Of a stretch of DNA of 40,194 nt, positions 31,592-38,237 are shown piece by piece. The DNA is from Thermoplasmata archaeon. Lineage in GTDB: Archaea; Thermoplasmatota; Thermoplasmata; Lutacidiplasmatales; UBA184. Location of the stretch: positions 1-40,194 of the forward strand of contig JAKIWH010000007.1 of assembly GCA_022750125.1 (NCBI GenBank), given 5' to 3'. Position numbers and translations under genes: made by a program. The notes below the pieces were generated by a model that was not told where the DNA came from, made no database searches, and saw only the letters and a list, made by a program, of their open reading frames with translations. Numbering within the stretch: the first letter of the stretch is position 1; each line of letters opens with the position of its first letter.

Positions 31592-31609
31592 TGTGTTGAC
31601 GTAAACACA
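31592..31609. promoter_or_regulatory. Inverted repeat upstream of the module 4 antitoxin
   Basis: TGTGTT-N6-AACACA, perfect 6-bp arms, 10-28 nt before the antitoxin frame. This is a likely binding site for the VapBC complex. Confidence 0.5.
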
Positions 31610-31618
31610 CTTAGGTCC

Positions 31619-31860
31619 GTAAAGACCGTGACCTTGGCGGAGGACGCTTACCTCGCCCTCGCGGCGAGAAAGCGGGGGGCGAGAGCTTCAGCGAGGTCGT
31701 GAGGAGGCTTGCCCGGACTGAACGCTCCCTCCACGAGTTCGTCGGCGCATGGGAGGACGTGCCCGCCGAAAAGCTCGCGAAGTTCGAGGATTGGATGGAA
31801 CAGAGCAACCGATCGTCCCGGACCGAAATGCTCCGTTTGGGGCGACGGCACGGGAAGTGA
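31619..31860 (+). pseudogene. vapB: VapB antitoxin, frameshifted (module 4)
   Basis: The frame begins at GTA (31619) or GTG (31628): KTVTLAEDAYLALAARKR. At the six-G run 31674-31679 the reading frame changes and continues as ESFSEVVRRLARTERSLHEF, ending RRHGK. Together these make a normal ~80-residue VapB of the type found with archaeal VapC (KRxGESFSEVVRRL is the family signature). One extra G would restore a single frame. The original start codon also seems altered (GTA where ATG or GTG is expected). Either a decayed gene or an under-called homopolymer. Confidence 0.7.
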
Positions 31861-31864
31861 CGCC

Positions 31865-32250
31865 GTGGCGAGCCTGGACTCAACCTTCCTGATCGATCTG
31901 CTCCGAGGCGTCCCTTCGGCGGTCGCGCGACTGGAACAGTTCGAACATCAGCGGGAGCTTCGATCCATAACTCCCCCGGCGGCCGCGGAGGTCATGGTCC
32001 GGGCCCACGGATTCGGGGGAAATCCCTCACCGCCGCCGAGGATCTGATCCGCTCCCTTCAATGGCTCGAGTTCGATTGGGAATCCTGTCGCCTCGCGGGG
32101 CGAATCGAGGCCGATCTCATTTCCCGTGGAGAGTCGATGAGCGCCTCCGATCTGTTCATCGCCGCGGTGAGCCTCCGACATGGGCAACGATTGATCACCC
32201 GGGACCGTGGCTTTGACCGAGTCCCCGGACTGAAGGTCGAGACCTACTGA
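31865..32250 (+). pseudogene. vapC: VapC PIN-domain toxin, frameshifted (module 4)
   Basis: A PIN-domain RNase of about 128 residues in two frames. The first part is ASLDSTFLIDLLRGVPSAVA through PPAAAEVMVRAHGFGG. After the G run at 32015-32019 the frame shifts to KSLTAAEDLIRSLQWLEFDW, SMSASDLFIAAVSLRHGQRL and ITRDRGFDRVPGLKVETY. All four acidic PIN residues survive (D near the start, E in AAAEVM, D in SASD, D in ITRDRGFD). One added G would mend it, as in the neighbouring vapB. GTG start 4 bp after vapB. Confidence 0.8.
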
Positions 32251-32293
32251 ATCGAAACCCGGGACGCGCCGCGCGCCGGACGGCTCGCTCGTG

Positions 32294-32334
32294 GGTAGGA
32301 ATTTCCCGTCGATCCTCTCTCCCCGCAGCTCGAA
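32294..32334 (+). repeat. tRNA-end repeat, copy E (most diverged)
   Basis: GGTAGGAATTTCCCGTCGAT followed by CCTCTCTCCCCGCAGCTCGAA. It keeps the CTCTCCCCGCA core but has drifted in the flank. It lies between modules 4 and 5. Confidence 0.55.
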
Positions 32335-32396
32335 GTTCGCGCGAACTGCGAGGGGAAGGGACAAACTAGATGGTTGCCATGTGCCACGACATCGGC

Positions 32397-32606
32397 ATGA
32401 CTTCGACTGTCCGGTTCTCGCGCGAGACTCGCGCTCGCCTCGCGGCATTGAAGCAGAGTCCGCGAGAGACCTACGACGAGGTAGTGAACAAGCTGCTCGC
32501 GCTGGTACCTCGAGGGGACCGCGAACACCGGTACGCCGCGTTCCTAGTCGGGCTCCCGGACTCCGAGTTCGACACCCGTTCTGGTCGAACTGTCCGCCGT
32601 GAGTAG
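32397..32606 (+). pseudogene. Orphan antitoxin of module 5, truncated by a stop codon
   Basis: A 69-residue frame (MTSTVRFSRETRARLAALKQ, SPRETYDEVVNKLLALVPRG) closely similar to the module 3 antitoxin. Where module 3 reads GAA-TTG-AGG (ELR) this copy reads TAG-CTC-AGG, so a nonsense change removes the last helix. No toxin gene follows: the TetR gene begins on the other strand 2 bp away. It is probably the remnant of a module whose toxin has been deleted, although a truncated antitoxin could still bind DNA or a related toxin. Confidence 0.7.
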
Positions 32607-32607
32607 C

Positions 32608-33222
32608 TCAGGCGTACCCCGCAAGCTCGAGGGCGACACGGGTGAGGAGCGTGGCGACCGCATCGGCGGAGCGGGTGCTTGTCGCGAGCGCATCGAACGT
32701 TTCGAAGCTCGTGAGGGTAGTGAGGAGGTCGACCAGCTCCTCCCGCTCCCTCGGCTTTCGAGCGCTCATGCCCTTCCCGAGCTTCTCGAGAAGGTTCTTG
32801 ATCGCCTCGCGTCGCCAGCTGTCGCGGTCCCGTGGAGCCCGGTCCGATGATGGAGCGACCACGCCCATCGCCCGGATCCTCCGAAGCGTGATCCGGTCCG
32901 AAGACCAGAAGCTCACGAAGGTCTCGACGAGGGCTCGGAGCGCTTTCCTCCCGTCCGGTTCCTGGAACACCTCCCGCATCCGTCGCATGCCACCCTGCTG
33001 GGCGAGGTGATCGGAGAGTCCTTCGAGCAGCTTCTCGCGCGAAGGGAAATGGTAGTAGACGGTCATCCGCACCACCCCCGCGCTCCGTGCGACCGCCTCC
33101 ATTGAAAAGTCGGTGAGGTCCCCCTTTCCGCCGACGATCGCCCGGGTCGCCTCGAGGATGCGAAGCCGCGTGGCTTCAGCTCCCGGGCGACGTCGGCTCG
33201 AATCGTACGCGCGCGGAGACAT
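32608..33222 (-). CDS. TetR-family transcriptional repressor
   Basis: A 204-residue regulator from the ATG at 33222. The N-terminal helix-turn-helix (RLRILEATRAIVGGKG, FSMEAVARSAGVVRMTVYYH FPSREKLLEG) is typical of TetR. The C-terminal ligand-binding part is all-helical and rich in Arg/Leu (ALRALVETFVSFWSSDRITL). It is divergent from the SDR gene, whose promoter contains a 17-bp inverted repeat, so it likely represses that operon and itself. The inducer is unknown. A longer start (33249) would run into the shared promoter. Confidence 0.9.
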   Translation of the reverse strand: MSPRAYDSSRRRPGAEATRLRILEATRAIVGGKGDLTDFSMEAVARSAGVVRMTVYYHFPSREKLLEGLSDHLAQQGGMRRMREVFQEPDGRKALRALVETFVSFWSSDRITLRRIRAMGVVAPSSDRAPRDRDSWRREAIKNLLEKLGKGMSARKPREREELVDLLTTLTSFETFDALATSTRSADAVATLLTRVALELAGYA

Positions 33223-33266
33223 GCTACCGGCCCACCCCCCTTCGGACATCAGGATATGCCGACAGC

Positions 33267-33274
33267 ATTATTTA
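33267..33274 (+). promoter_or_regulatory. BoxA of the SDR operon
   Basis: ATTATTTA, centred about 27 nt upstream of the ATG at 33298, which indicates a leaderless transcript and decides that start over the frame openings at 33256 and 33289. Confidence 0.65.
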
Positions 33275-33275
33275 G

Positions 33276-33292
33276 TCTTACAGTATGTATGA
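33276..33292. promoter_or_regulatory. TetR operator candidate
   Basis: Imperfect palindrome TCTTACA-GTA-TGTATGA (6 of 7 arm positions match), located between BoxA and the SDR start codon in the divergent TetR/SDR gap. Binding would block initiation. Confidence 0.5.
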
Positions 33293-33297
33293 ATGTG

Positions 33298-34089
33298 ATG
33301 ACACCGAATGAGAGAGCCTCTCCCGGGCACGCGCTGCCGAGCTTTTCGGGGAAGGTCGCCCTGGTCGTCGGGGCGAGCCGAGGGATCGGGGCGGAGACCG
33401 CGCGAGCGTTCGGCCGTCAGGGCGCGACGGTAGTGCTCGCGTCGCGTGACGCGAAGGCTCTCGAGCAAGTGGCAGGCAGCATCCGGAAGGAGGGAGGAAC
33501 GGCGCTCGTCGTCCCCACCGACCTTGCCCACCCGAAGTCGGTAGCCGCGCTCGGCGCGAAGATACGCTCCGAGCTCCCGGGACTCCACGCCGCGTTCAAC
33601 AACGCCGGCGAGGGGTACGCACCGACCGACCTCGGCGACGTGCCCCTCGACGCGTTCGAGCGCGTGATGCGGATCACGGTCACCGGCACCTTCCTTGCGT
33701 TGCAGCAGGAGATCCCGCTCCTCCTCAGCTCCGGCGGAGGGGCGATCGTGAACATGTCCTCGACGGCAGGATTCCAGGCGTTCCGGGGCGGTGGCCCGTA
33801 CGTCGCCGCGAAGCACGCCATCCTGGGGCTCACGAAGTCGGCCGCGCTCGACTACGCCGAGCGCGGGATCCGAGTGAACGCGGTGGCGCCCGGCCCAATC
33901 GATAACCACCGCCTTCAGTCCGCTCCAGCGGCGTATCGCGAGCAGGCGCGCCAGGCGGTCCCGATGCGACGACTCGGATCCTCGGGGGAGGTCGCGAACG
34001 TAGTACTGTGGCTCTGCTCCGAGGCCGCCGAGTTCGTTACCGGGACCACGGTCCCGATCGACGGCGGCCGGATGGCGGGGTTCGCATGA
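33298..34089 (+). CDS. SDR-family oxidoreductase
   Basis: A 263-residue classical short-chain dehydrogenase/reductase. The NAD(P)-binding glycine motif is VVGASRGIGAETARAFG (about residues 23-39), with the structural NNAG in FNNAGEGYAP. The catalytic Ser lies in VNMSSTAGF and the Tyr-x3-Lys in PYVAAKHAIL. The C-terminus VTGTTVPIDGGRMAGFA is typical. An Arg-rich loop, VVLASRDAKALEQ, suggests NADP preference. The substrate is unknown. It is the first gene of a three-gene operon with 4-bp overlaps, under the divergent TetR regulator. Confidence 0.93.
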   Translation: MTPNERASPGHALPSFSGKVALVVGASRGIGAETARAFGRQGATVVLASRDAKALEQVAGSIRKEGGTALVVPTDLAHPKSVAALGAKIRSELPGLHAAFNNAGEGYAPTDLGDVPLDAFERVMRITVTGTFLALQQEIPLLLSSGGGAIVNMSSTAGFQAFRGGGPYVAAKHAILGLTKSAALDYAERGIRVNAVAPGPIDNHRLQSAPAAYREQARQAVPMRRLGSSGEVANVVLWLCSEAAEFVTGTTVPIDGGRMAGFA

Positions 34090-34613
34090 GCGTCCACGCT
34101 TCCGCGCCCACGGTCCCTACCGGTCCCGTCGGGGAGGCACCCGAGCAGCGTCGAGGAACGCACGTCCGCACCCTCGGCATACCGTTGCTGATCCTGCTTG
34201 CCGCCGAGTTCCTGCTGGGTATGGCGCTCAACCTGTTCGGTTCCCTTCCGGGCGGCTCCGCGCTCACCGTCCTCGAATCGAGCCCCATTCTCGTTCTTCA
34301 CATCATCCTCGGAGTGTTGCTCGTGGGGACTTCTGCCAGGGTCCTCGCTCTCGGACGACGTCTACGGGACCGCCGGGCAACCGCGTCGGGCGCGCTGGCA
34401 CTGCTCTCCTCGCTCCTCGCGTTCCTCGCCGGCATGGCGTTCACCTTCAACGGAGGGAGCGCCGCCGCCTCCTATCTGATGTCCGTCGGATTTACGGGGG
34501 TGTTGGTGGGGGCCGCCCTGCTGCTCGTTCCACGTCCCTACGAGGGAGTGGACCGGACGGCATCCAGCGAAACTCCCACCCGAAAACAACCGACACCGGG
34601 AGGTGGACCATGA
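34086..34613 (+). CDS. Four-helix membrane protein of the SDR operon
   Basis: A 175-residue membrane protein from the ATG at 34086 (ATGA overlap with the SDR stop). Helices lie around residues 30-50 (LGIPLLILLAAEFLLGMALN), 65-85 (SPILVLHIILGVLLVGTSAR), 98-118 (ASGALALLSSLLAFLAGMAF) and 125-147 (AASYLMSVGFTGVLVGAALL). The conserved-looking His in helix 2 and the four-helix layout recall small haem- or quinone-linked membrane proteins, but no firm motif exists. The C-terminus is hydrophilic and overlaps the next start. Confidence 0.7.
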   Translation: MSVHASAPTVPTGPVGEAPEQRRGTHVRTLGIPLLILLAAEFLLGMALNLFGSLPGGSALTVLESSPILVLHIILGVLLVGTSARVLALGRRLRDRRATASGALALLSSLLAFLAGMAFTFNGGSAAASYLMSVGFTGVLVGAALLLVPRPYEGVDRTASSETPTRKQPTPGGGP

Positions 34614-35020
34614 GCTCCGCTCCTTTCCGGTTGCCCACGACCAGGGCCGACAGGCTCGTCGACGGCCCGCAGGCACGCGAGCCCCGTTGGTTTCCGGGCG
34701 TGCTCCTTGTCGGGCTCGGCGCGCTTTACGCGCTGCTGCTCGGAGCTGTACTGCTCGGGTGGCTTCCCCGCGGAACTCCGGGCGGATCGGGTCCGCCGTT
34801 TTGGCCGATCTTCCCGTTCGGCTTCTTCCTTGTCGTCTTGCTCGTCTTCGTCGCCTTCCGATGGGCGTGCTGGGGCGCGGGCTGGGGAGGGCACACTCCT
34901 TGGCCCGCGCGGGATGAGGCCCAGGAGATCCTGCGGGAGCGGTACGCCCGCGGGGAGATCACACGCGACCAGCTGCTCGCGATGTCGAGCGACCTGGAGC
35001 ACCCTGCGGTCCGCGGTTGA
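34610..35020 (+). CDS. Membrane protein with C-terminal SHOCT domain
   Basis: A 136-residue protein with two membrane helices (about residues 28-52, PGVLLVGLGALYALLLGAVL, and 67-85, FPFGFFLVVLLVFVAFRWAC). A short helical SHOCT domain ends it: AQEILRERYARGEITRDQLL (about 104-123). SHOCT domains are short C-terminal oligomerisation or interaction modules in prokaryotic membrane proteins. It overlaps the upstream gene by 4 bp and ends the TetR-controlled operon, which may respond to membrane or chemical stress; that is inference. Confidence 0.8.
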   Translation: MSSAPFRLPTTRADRLVDGPQAREPRWFPGVLLVGLGALYALLLGAVLLGWLPRGTPGGSGPPFWPIFPFGFFLVVLLVFVAFRWACWGAGWGGHTPWPARDEAQEILRERYARGEITRDQLLAMSSDLEHPAVRG

Positions 35021-35130
35021 AGAACGGGCCCAGGAAAGCCTCCACGTGCAGATTCCGAGCCCGCGCCCGACGTAACCGCGGAGCCCGCCCCTGAACGACG
35101 GCGCGGCCCCTGGGCGCGGAAGGATTGCCA

Positions 35131-35136
35131 TTATAC
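35131..35136 (+). promoter_or_regulatory. BoxA for the terpene-cyclase-fold gene
   Basis: TTATAC centred 27 nt before the GTG at 35161. This supports a leaderless transcript with that GTG as start rather than the TTG at 35125, which lies upstream of the element. Confidence 0.55.
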
Positions 35137-35160
35137 GCGGAAGGTCGACTGAACCCTGCC

Positions 35161-36141
35161 GTGGCGTCTGGCGCGGTCCTCCGCTGGCTCCTCGAAGAGG
35201 AGCAGCCGGCGATCCGGTATCTCACCCTTCGAGAGCTTGAAGGAAAATCGGCCGCGGACTCGCGGTGCCGAGAAGCGAAACGGAACCTCCCGAAGGTTGG
35301 CTGGGCCGCCGAGATCCTCGCCCGGAGAGATCCGGAGGGGTGGTGGGAGAGCGACCGAAACCTGTACCTGCCGAAGTACACGGGCACCAATTGGCAGCTG
35401 CTCGTCCTCGCCGAGCTCGGGCTCACCCGGGAGCTCCCGGAGATCCGCGCCTCCTGTGAACTTTGGATGGGACGTCACCCCCTCCGCGGCGGCGGCGTCG
35501 GTGGCTTCTACGGTGAAAAGGGCCACCTCTGTTTCACGGGGAACATGGTACGTTCGCTCCTTCGGTTCGGCTACGGCGAGGACCGGCGGGTTCGCCTGGC
35601 CCTCGACTGGCTCGTCGAGAGTTCGCACCCGAAGGGAGGCTGGACCTGCTGGTCGTTCCACGAGGGACCCGCCCCAGGACGGAACCTCGATTCGTGGGAG
35701 GGCCTCAGCGCCTTCGCAGCCTACCCCCGCTCAAGGTGGACCGCGGCCATGCATGGCTGCGTCGAACGTGGCGCCGAATTTTTCCTCGACCGGGAGCTCT
35801 ACCGCCAGGGGGAGCGTTATCCTCCGTGGTTCCGTTTCCACTGGCCCGTCCACTACTACTACGACCTCCTCGTCGGACTCGACCTCCTGACCGGGCTCGG
35901 CTACGGGGACGACCGACGTCTCCGGTTCGCGCTCGGGCTCCTGCGCAAGAAGCGACGAGCGGACGGACGCTGGAATCTCGACGCGGTCCATCCGGACGTC
36001 GGCGGGGCCGCCGGTCGTTGGTACCGTGAGCATCCGAAGCGACGGCCGACGCCCTTGCGCTTCGAAACGGTGCGTCGCCCGAGCAAGATGATCACCTTCC
36101 TCGCCCAGCGGGTGCTTGACCGGGTGGACAAAGTCATCTAG
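35161..36141 (+). CDS. Terpene-cyclase/prenyltransferase alpha-alpha barrel-like protein
   Basis: A 326-residue protein built of helical repeats. QW-like elements are DPEGWWESDRNLYLPKYTGT, HPKGGWTCWSFHEG and RRADGRWNLDAVHPD, each with a G-x-W-x core, spaced as in the (alpha/alpha)6 toroid of squalene-hopene cyclases and prenyltransferase beta subunits. It is half the length of a squalene cyclase and lacks an obvious DxDD acid motif, so a cyclase activity is doubtful; a binding or hydrolase-like role is possible. It is monocistronic with its own BoxA. Confidence 0.75.
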   Translation: MASGAVLRWLLEEEQPAIRYLTLRELEGKSAADSRCREAKRNLPKVGWAAEILARRDPEGWWESDRNLYLPKYTGTNWQLLVLAELGLTRELPEIRASCELWMGRHPLRGGGVGGFYGEKGHLCFTGNMVRSLLRFGYGEDRRVRLALDWLVESSHPKGGWTCWSFHEGPAPGRNLDSWEGLSAFAAYPRSRWTAAMHGCVERGAEFFLDRELYRQGERYPPWFRFHWPVHYYYDLLVGLDLLTGLGYGDDRRLRFALGLLRKKRRADGRWNLDAVHPDVGGAAGRWYREHPKRRPTPLRFETVRRPSKMITFLAQRVLDRVDKVI

Positions 36142-36335
36142 GCGGCCCGAGGGAGGGGCGGAAACTCGGTGAGTCCACCGGTCCGCCAGGAATTCATCGA
36201 GGACCCGTCCTCGATCGGGCGCTCGACAAAGTCAACGCAGCGGAACATTGGGTCGGACTCCGTCACGGTGACTTCCCGTCCTCCGGCCTGCCCCGCTCGC
36301 GCAGGAGGCGCCGACGGCCTCCCCAACGGCTCCAC
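36138..36335 (-). other. Possible small ORF (65 aa), weak
   Basis: A minus-strand frame starting at GTG. The second half (ESDPMFRCVDFVERPIEDGS, then NSWRTGGLTEFPPLPRAA) looks protein-like, while the first 20 residues do not. It overlaps the end of the preceding gene by 4 bp. There is no good BoxA at the right distance. It is listed because the 269-bp gap 36142-36410 holds nothing else. Confidence 0.25.
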
Positions 36336-36376
36336 TATCGGGGTGAACCTAAGCCCTTAAGGGCGAAGGTTGCGTC

Positions 36377-36384
36377 TCATATCT
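36377..36384 (+). promoter_or_regulatory. BoxA for the 52-residue DUF1059-like gene
   Basis: TCATATCT, the AT-rich block centred about 30 nt before the ATG at 36411. Confidence 0.4.
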
Positions 36385-36410
36385 TGCCCTCTGGGGCAGT
36401 TGGGAACACC

Positions 36411-36569
36411 ATGGGATGCGGAAGGCTGAAGGTCGCCTGCGACGACGGGTTTGAGGTTGTCTCGAAGGACCAGAAGGAGCTCGTTGCCCTGACCCAGTGG
36501 CACACCGAGCACACTCACAGCAAGAAAGTGAGCCACGAAGAAGTCCTCAAGATGGCCAAGCACCCGTAA
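36411..36569 (+). CDS. DUF1059-like small protein
   Basis: A 52-residue protein. MGCGRLKVACDDGFEVVSKD is followed by QKELVALTQWHTEHTHSKKV and a short C-terminal helix. The Cys pair near the start, the central strand-helix and the His-rich segment match DUF1059 proteins, small archaeal/bacterial proteins in which a D-C-x-F-x-x-x-x (S/D) x x E pattern precedes HxxxxH. The function of that family is unknown. It has its own BoxA and is followed 28 bp later by a perfect hairpin. Confidence 0.75.
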   Translation: MGCGRLKVACDDGFEVVSKDQKELVALTQWHTEHTHSKKVSHEEVLKMAKHP

Positions 36570-36596
36570 ACGGGTCCTCCGAACCTTTTCCGACAC

Positions 36597-36622
36597 GCGC
36601 CCGCCCGCAAGAGGGCGGGCGC
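36597..36622. terminator. Perfect GC hairpin after the DUF1059-like gene
   Basis: GCGCCCGCCC and GGGCGGGCGC pair over 10 bp around the 6-nt loop GCAAGA. No T-run follows (GTGCGTTCCCCC), so it is not a standard archaeal oligo-T terminator; it may protect the mRNA 3' end. Confidence 0.45.
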
Positions 36623-36692
36623 CGTGCGTTCCCCCGCTAAGCTGGTCAGTACACTCATTGGCTGATTCACGCGAAGTATCCTCGTGCCGGGC

Positions 36693-36701
36693 CGACTCAA
36701 A
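36693..36701 (+). promoter_or_regulatory. BoxA for the 107-residue Cys protein
   Basis: CTCAAATAC, centred about 27-28 nt before the GTG at 36725. The spacing implies leaderless translation. Confidence 0.5.
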
Positions 36702-36724
36702 TACCACGCACCCGTGAGGAGGAC

Positions 36725-37048
36725 GTGAGCAGTTCTCCCTCGCGGTCACCTCGACGCCGCTCGCGCCCGCGGCCGAAGGAGGCCCCGACAAGGTCTCCCC
36801 CACTCGCCGTGGTCCCGGGGAGCGTTCCCTCGGATCCCGAGGGGGTCGTGGTCCCCCGTATCGAGCCCCCGCACCTAGTTGCCGTCTGCCGGGGCTGCGG
36901 CCGTATCTCCGCCCTCTCACTTACCTCCGAGGAGGTGGGTGCTCTCGCAGGATTCGCGAGTCGCGCGCCCGCGGGATGGGCGGTGGACGGTATCTCCCTC
37001 ACCCTGACCGCGACCTGCCGACGCTGCCGTGAGGGCCCCGACGAGTAG
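36725..37048 (+). CDS. Small zinc-binding protein with two CxxC motifs
   Basis: A 107-residue protein. The N-terminal ~30 residues are basic and Ser/Arg/Pro-rich. The core is VAVCRGCGRISALSLTSEEV, then a hydrophobic strand region, and TLTATCRRCREGPDE at the end. The two CxxC pairs would form a zinc ribbon-like site, as in the metal-binding region of Fur-like or ribosome-associated small proteins. No DNA-binding helix is recognised. It starts at GTG. The alcohol dehydrogenase gene begins 18 bp downstream and may be cotranscribed. Confidence 0.65.
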   Translation: MSSSPSRSPRRRSRPRPKEAPTRSPPLAVVPGSVPSDPEGVVVPRIEPPHLVAVCRGCGRISALSLTSEEVGALAGFASRAPAGWAVDGISLTLTATCRRCREGPDE

Positions 37049-37065
37049 GGGGCCCGACCGGTACA

Positions 37066-38220
37066 GTGCTCGGGTACTTTCTCGCCCCGAAGATCGTCCT
37101 CGGCGTCGGGGCGTTCGAACAGCTGAGCTCGCTCGGCGCCCAGCGTTGCTGGGTTCTCATCGACTCGAGCCTTGCGACGCTACCTCGGGCTCGTCGTCTC
37201 GTCGAGGAACTGGAGAAGGAGGCCGGCGAGGTGGTCGTGCAATCCGCGCCCGCCGGAGAACCCGCCCTCGCCTCGATAGAACCCATCACCGCTTCGCTCA
37301 CGACCGCCCGCCCCGATTGGGTGGTCGCGATAGGGGGCGGCAGCGTTCTCGACCTCGCCAAGGCGGCCTGGGTCAGCTACGAGAGACCCGGCGAGCTGCT
37401 CGAATCGTTCGCGGATCCCGGCGCGCTCGGATTACGCCGCCGCGCTCGGTTCGCCGCGGTGCCTACGACGTGCGGGGGCGGGAGCGAGTCGACCGGTACC
37501 GCCTACCTCCGCGCGGAGAACGGGACGCTCCTCGAACTCTCCTCCCGGGAACTGGTGCCCGATTGGGCTATCCTGGACTCGGGTCTCCTCTCGACGCTTC
37601 CGGCCACGTGGGTGGCTTCGACGGCGGCGGACGCCCTCGCCCACGCTTTTGAGGCATCGCTCTCGGAATGGGCGAACCCGATCGGCGGAGCGATGGCCCG
37701 GGACGCGATCGCAACGATCCTGCGGGAGCTGCCGAAGGCGGTACGACATCCCGAGCTCGAAGCTCCGAGAGAGCAGCTCCAGGTCGCCGCGACGCTGGCA
37801 GGATTGGCCGTCGCGAACTCACAGCTCGGGCTTGTCCACGCCCTCGCCCACGCGGCCCAGGCGCGTCTCGAGGTCCCGCACTCCCGTCTCGTCGCGGCGC
37901 TCCTCCCCTACGGGCTGGAGTTCAACTTCGCGGCGGGCAGGGACCGACTTGCCGCGTTGGAGCGCGTGCTTGGTGGCGGACCGCTTCAAAGTGCACACGC
38001 GCTCGGCGAGCGGATTCGTCTACTCTGGGAAACTGCGGGCCTCCCTTGTACCCTCGGCTCGGCGGGAGTCGATCCCGACCGGTTCACGAGGGAGCTTGAG
38101 AACATCGTCGCGGACGCGGCCCGGTCCCCAGCGCTCCTCTCGAACCCGCGCGTTCCCACCGCCGAGGAGCTGCGAAAGCTTCTGGGGGCCGCGATGAGCG
38201 GCGGACCGGTTCCCGCGTAA
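37066..38220 (+). CDS. Iron-containing (group III) alcohol dehydrogenase
   Basis: A 384-residue Fe-ADH/glycerol-dehydrogenase-superfamily enzyme. The nucleotide-binding motif is AIGGGSVLDLAKAAW (about residues 88-102). Metal ligands appear in ADALAHAFEA (D189, H193), GLVHALAHAAQ (H258 or H262) and VPHSRLVAALLPYGLEFN (H272). PTTCGGGSESTGTAYL matches the family's PTTaGTGSE segment with Cys-Gly-Gly substitutions. It probably oxidises or reduces an alcohol/aldehyde with NAD(P). It starts at GTG, close behind the small Cys protein gene. Confidence 0.92.
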   Translation: MLGYFLAPKIVLGVGAFEQLSSLGAQRCWVLIDSSLATLPRARRLVEELEKEAGEVVVQSAPAGEPALASIEPITASLTTARPDWVVAIGGGSVLDLAKAAWVSYERPGELLESFADPGALGLRRRARFAAVPTTCGGGSESTGTAYLRAENGTLLELSSRELVPDWAILDSGLLSTLPATWVASTAADALAHAFEASLSEWANPIGGAMARDAIATILRELPKAVRHPELEAPREQLQVAATLAGLAVANSQLGLVHALAHAAQARLEVPHSRLVAALLPYGLEFNFAAGRDRLAALERVLGGGPLQSAHALGERIRLLWETAGLPCTLGSAGVDPDRFTRELENIVADAARSPALLSNPRVPTAEELRKLLGAAMSGGPVPA

Positions 38221-38237
38221 CCGGGGGATGCGACTGC

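Noticed and set aside
29162-32606. CRISPR array in the repeat-bearing island
   Set aside because: Repeats are 645-918 bp apart, imperfect and tied to gene borders, not short regular spacers; no cas gene is nearby.
29078-32606. Integrated virus or plasmid at tRNA-Leu
   Set aside because: No integrase, replication or structural gene is present; the interval is filled by toxin-antitoxin modules and repeats only.
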